A stretch of DNA of 64,000 nt from Membranipora membranacea. Taxonomy: Eukaryota; Bryozoa; Gymnolaemata; Cheilostomatida; Membraniporidae. Numbering within the stretch: position 1 is the first letter of the stretch; each line of letters begins with the position of its first letter. The stretch lies in assembly GCA_914767715.1 (NCBI GenBank), contig OU612069.1, positions 23,805,387-23,869,386 on the forward strand. The letters are read 5' to 3'. The position numbers and the translations under genes were made by a program. The notes under the pieces were generated by a model. The model ran no database searches, was not told where the DNA came from, and saw only the letters and a list, made by a program, of their open reading frames with translations. This document shows, piece after piece, positions 60,319 through 64,000 of this stretch.

Positions 60319-60513
60319 TATAGTGTATGTTACTCACCAGTTCTGTAGCCCTTTGGCCCTCTATAGTATGTCTAGCTCAGCTTGGTCTATCTGTGGCTCC
60401 TTGTCACCCTCCTGGCTCTTGCGCATCCCGGAGGTCCCCCTTCCTTTATCCTGCAGGTAGTCACTGTCTAAAGCTCCTTGACCCATGGTTCTTATATCTC
60501 GGACTACACTACA
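60319..60513 (-). mobile_element. LTR of the Ty3/gypsy family (5' LTR of the second copy)
   Basis: 195 bp matching the 3' LTR at 23,610-23,803, in the same orientation, with a few substitutions. The primer-binding site follows it, so it is a 5' LTR. No pol or second LTR of this copy is found downstream on the minus strand: the caspase-like gene comes instead. Confidence 0.88.
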
Positions 60514-60702
60514 GTGCACACTATGTGTTACATGCTAATGCCCTCCCACCACACTGCACAGACCTGACCACAGCCCACAGCTGTCCTTCTTTCTTCTTCA
60601 AACCAAAACATTATGATACATTTCTGTCTGCCATAATAATAAGCATTGCATCAACTGGTTGGAGAAGAAGAATGCTGATTGGTTAACTATTGGTCAGATC
60701 GT

Positions 60703-61379
60703 TCCAACCACTGTCTATGAATTCTCTTGTTGTGACTTTGCCCAAACGCTAAACAGAGAGTTTGTTCCTCATTTTCAATCCAAAAGTTCCTTGTCTTACT
60801 CTGGTGGAGCTCCAAAACTAGCTATGAGCAAACAAACTTCTTTAGCAACTCGCATTGTCTGTGTTTTCATAGCCACTCGGAATAGATGTAGAATGCTAAG
60901 GCTTAGTTTGAAATCCAATAGGTCTGTTTTTGGTTCGCTGACATACTCGGAAGGTCATTTCTGCATCCTTCTTTTTTGGAAGGATTTGCGAACATTTTAT
61001 ACAATTCTATCATATCTTGTCTAGTTTAACACATTCCCATTTGATTGTGATGACTAAGACCGAACCTACTAAGTTAGCATCTCTACCGGCTGTGTTTGCT
61101 TATCCAACAAAGAGATCATCAGGTCTAGTCGGTCCTGTGCTGTTTGCAGTTTAGCTTTCACATATTTTTGCGACGCTCCTTTGAAGTCAGAACTAACTCC
61201 TTGTCATCGGTTTATAGTCTTCATGAATGAACCCTTTTATGCAGTATCACTGAACAGACTTGTGGCTTTCAATGCTATGAAGTTCTGACCTGTCCTACAT
61301 GTTTTTTTTATGAACTTGTCAGTTTCATTCATGTGTATGTTACCGGTTTATATTCTCCATCCTCTTGATCTTTTAATAA
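60703..61379. repeat. Dispersed repeat B, copy 2
   Basis: Matches 22,589-23,288 in the same orientation. It lies 190 bp above the LTR at 60,319-60,513, whereas copy 1 lies about 320 bp below its LTR. It lacks some short stretches present in copy 1, for example around aaaacttcaatc. Confidence 0.85.
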
Positions 61380-61969
61380 TAGTTGAACATGCTTCTTAAT
61401 ACTTTGAATCAGAATAAGGTTATCGCTGGGAATCTGAAATAATATATCAAACCTGAATCTATGGTGCACAATTATGCAAATACCACCAGAGTGTTCCCAT
61501 TTCATTGCTCTCATACCTTTGATATGCTAATCATATCCCTGAGGTTTTACTGTAGACACTGACTTCCTACATGACAGTCAAATAAAGATTTACTATTGTT
61601 TTCTTATTGGATTTTGTGATCGCTTCATGTTTATTAGATTTCAGCAACCACCTTGGTATATCAGTTACACACATACTGGGAAGGTTCCGGTGTTATCCTG
61701 ATTGATTGGAAGTGCTGAGTTTATAAATGAATCAAATGTTCTAGTAGCAGCTCCTGCTGGGAAGACCATTACAAATATTCTATAAAATTTCAAATGCAAG
61801 TTTGTGTCAGAGGTTATCCAGTAAAAGGTGTTACTAAATATGGCAGAAGGTAGAGTCCCCTGAAAGCTCGTAGGGATATTTAATTACTAATATAACTTTA
61901 TTAAAACCATCTCAAATAAGATACTCATCAAACAAATTAAGCTGTTGGGGAGAAAAGTGCGATTGTTGT

Positions 61970-62290
61970 AAGATGCAAAGCCAAATGAAATCTTATGCAG
62001 AATCTCCTTTTTCCTATCATACCTGATTTCTGAGGAATTATTGGTGTCATGGCATCTTTGAACTCCTTCTCAATCAAATTGGTAGCCTCTCTCTCCCCAA
62101 TATCAGGATAAAGAGGACTATAAGAGGATAAAAAAAGTAAGTCACAGAATGTGCCGTTTTATAAGAAGTTCAAAACTTAAAGAAAGTTTCCACTACGTAC
62201 CTGACTGGTGGCCTATGTGTGATTTGTGTTGGTGTAGCTGTTTTTTTTATGGATGTAGTTACACTGAGGTGTCTTTGGAGCAATAATAAA
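61970..62290 (-). pseudogene. Inverted partial copy of exons 13-14 of the 19-exon gene
   Basis: The reverse complement of this stretch matches about 19,605-19,875, covering exon 13, its intron and exon 14 with their splice sites. The exon-14 counterpart has 33 extra bases, coding TNLIEKEFKDA in frame between GEREA and MTP. A further exon-10-like start (ttcagaccaaag) lies at about 62,320. The remaining exons are not found nearby, so it is a fragment of a paralogue or a segmental duplicate. Confidence 0.75.
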
Positions 62291-62339
62291 CAGACGCACA
62301 TTGACTCAGTTCCTCACTTTGGTCTGAAATAAGTTGATA

Positions 62340-64000
62340 CTGAGCATGATAAACAAAATCCGTCAGGAGAAAGCTAGAGTAGTTTATACTTGTGATAAAT
62401 CGTCACCATTGGATTGAGAAGATGAATTATATTCACTTTATACTGACAGATCTTCATATTTGTCAGATAGAGTCACGCTGTATACTTTCCTGTCATCATA
62501 TATATCTATATTATAAGACAATATATTTATGTAATCTCTCTGCTTTGATATCGCATAAGATGTTTGACTTATTTGGTGGTTTCAAAGCACTTCAATGACC
62601 GCAGTAATATTGAGCATGTTAACCAACAATTTTTCTCAATGGAAACGGAAGCCCTTAATAGCCACTCCCATATTAATTTTGTAATAATTTCTTTTGATCC
62701 TCATAAAATTAAATAAAGACAATTTGAGCTGTCTTGGCCAATGCTTTTGAGTTCTGAGTTAACCCCTGGCAGGAACTGCTCTCTTACACAATGAATCAAT
62801 TTCTAAATTGTGAGGTTGCTCCATTGGACACTAAGTGATTATGATTTACCCCTCCAAGACCTCAATGGGCAAACTTGTTGATTTCTTTGTTGGATGCAAA
62901 GACGGAATATTTGGTGTGTTCGATGTTGTCGCTGACCAAAGCACCAAACTCCTTGATGTATATTATAGATGTTAAGGTAGTGGCACCTATAGTCTTATTG
63001 TATGCCCTCTGTATCACTTTCATCTTCCTTACATGTAAAGTTTTCTCTGAAGTCCTCATGAACCAGTATTTATACATCAAATAGGTTATCCTTTAGCAGT
63101 GTTCATTTGAATGCACTACAAAATCGGCACTTCAAGAGATTCTCTGACTCACCTTCTCACCACCGGTATAGACCTATGTGTGCCCAAAGCTGTATACAAT
63201 TTTTTTTCACTGAAACTCATAATAGCTGGTACTTATCAAAAATGTGTTTGCATTGTTGTTTGTGAGGTTTGTTTTGCTGGCTTGTGGTAGCTTTTCTCAC
63301 TTACTTTCTCTTCTTGTGTACACCAAGGGTCAGCTTGCTCTAAAAGGCTATATGTTTCACAATTTATGTTTAAATATCAATGTGGGAATGCTGCATATTA
63401 GCTTTAAAAATGTGATATGAAACAGATTTTTCATTAACAGCAATGCAGTCCTTCCAAAAACGTCTCAAATTTGTCAAGCATGTGTGCAAGACTAACTTTT
63501 TTCAAGGAGCGTATAGCTTAGTTGTTTAGATCCATTCAAACCACAAATTTATGTACAATTTCTCAACAACATTACAAAATAAAGTACTGTTATGCTGTAG
63601 TATGTTGGATAGGCCCTGGGGACCTTTTTCTGGGAGTCTGTCTTCAAACATGTCCCAAGACACCTATGAGACTTGTATAACAAAAGGCCTTGTGTTTGGT
63701 GAACAAAGGAGTACAATGGCAGGCAAATTTTGCTTGTCTGAATGCATGTTGGGATGTGCGTGATCAACAGTTTGGGGACCTGTCTTGTCACCTCAGTACT
63801 CCACTTTTGATACCCTCATTTGTGGGTATACACCACCCACCCGCTGCTACAATATGTAGGAACCACTGGCAATGGGTATTTCACAACCGTACTTTATTTC
63901 GTAATGAAGAAAAAATGTTAAATAATGAATGAATCAAGCTGAAGTATTAGGTGAAAATATTTATGTTTCTGCTTGTTCAAGCTGATAACAATTTTATATG
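62340..64000. other. Intergenic to the window end, no gene seen
   Basis: About 1.7 kb of AT-rich sequence. Short open frames (60-80 codons) on both strands show no motifs; overlapping frames at 62,862-63,084 are antisense to each other and probably chance. Confidence 0.45.

Overview
The window looks like nuclear DNA of an invertebrate metazoan. It is AT-rich and has short GT-AG introns. It carries animal-type genes (an ABHD14-like hydrolase, a caspase-like peptidase, a TPR protein and a broken low-molecular-weight tyrosine phosphatase), Ty3/gypsy and non-LTR retroelement remains, foldback elements and a large satellite block. Nothing in it is bacterial. The intron and repeat style would suit a sponge or cnidarian, but the sequence alone does not settle the phylum.

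Layout. Positions 1-9,401 are four abutting tandem arrays with unit lengths 40, 10, 46 and 61 bp. Each of the last three shares a sub-motif with its neighbour; the long open frames inside are by-products of the repeats. Positions 9,401-10,292 hold a broken non-LTR reverse transcriptase, followed by a two-copy 367-bp tandem duplication and a hairpin cluster. Positions 12,935-14,202 hold two exons of a frameshifted LMW-PTP. Positions 15,385-21,358 (+) are a 19-exon gene for an unrecognised 537-residue, Ser/Lys/Pro-rich protein. Positions 23,610-28,420 (-) are a decayed Ty3/gypsy element with its 3' LTR. Positions 28,430-33,500 are repeat-rich and geneless. Positions 33,511-42,234 (-) are a 12-exon TPR protein gene (506 aa by exon chaining). 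Positions 42,235-48,127 hold minisatellites and duplications. Positions 48,128-54,284 (+) are a 5-exon ABHD14-like gene (304 aa), whose last intron holds a foldback element of about 3.4 kb with a second, perfect palindrome inside one arm. Positions 57,777-59,791 (-) are a caspase-like gene. Directly upstream on the same strand lie a Ty3/gypsy LTR, a tRNA-Leu-type primer-binding site and a gag fragment that runs into the caspase first exon.

The genes do not form an operon or an obvious pathway. I assembled exon structures by hand from splice sites and reading phase. For the 19-exon, TPR and ABHD14 genes the phase closes exactly from start to stop, which is good internal support. The most unusual items are the gag-caspase junction, the satellite cascade, the palindrome insertion with an empty-site control in the opposite arm, and a splice-donor minisatellite at an exon edge.
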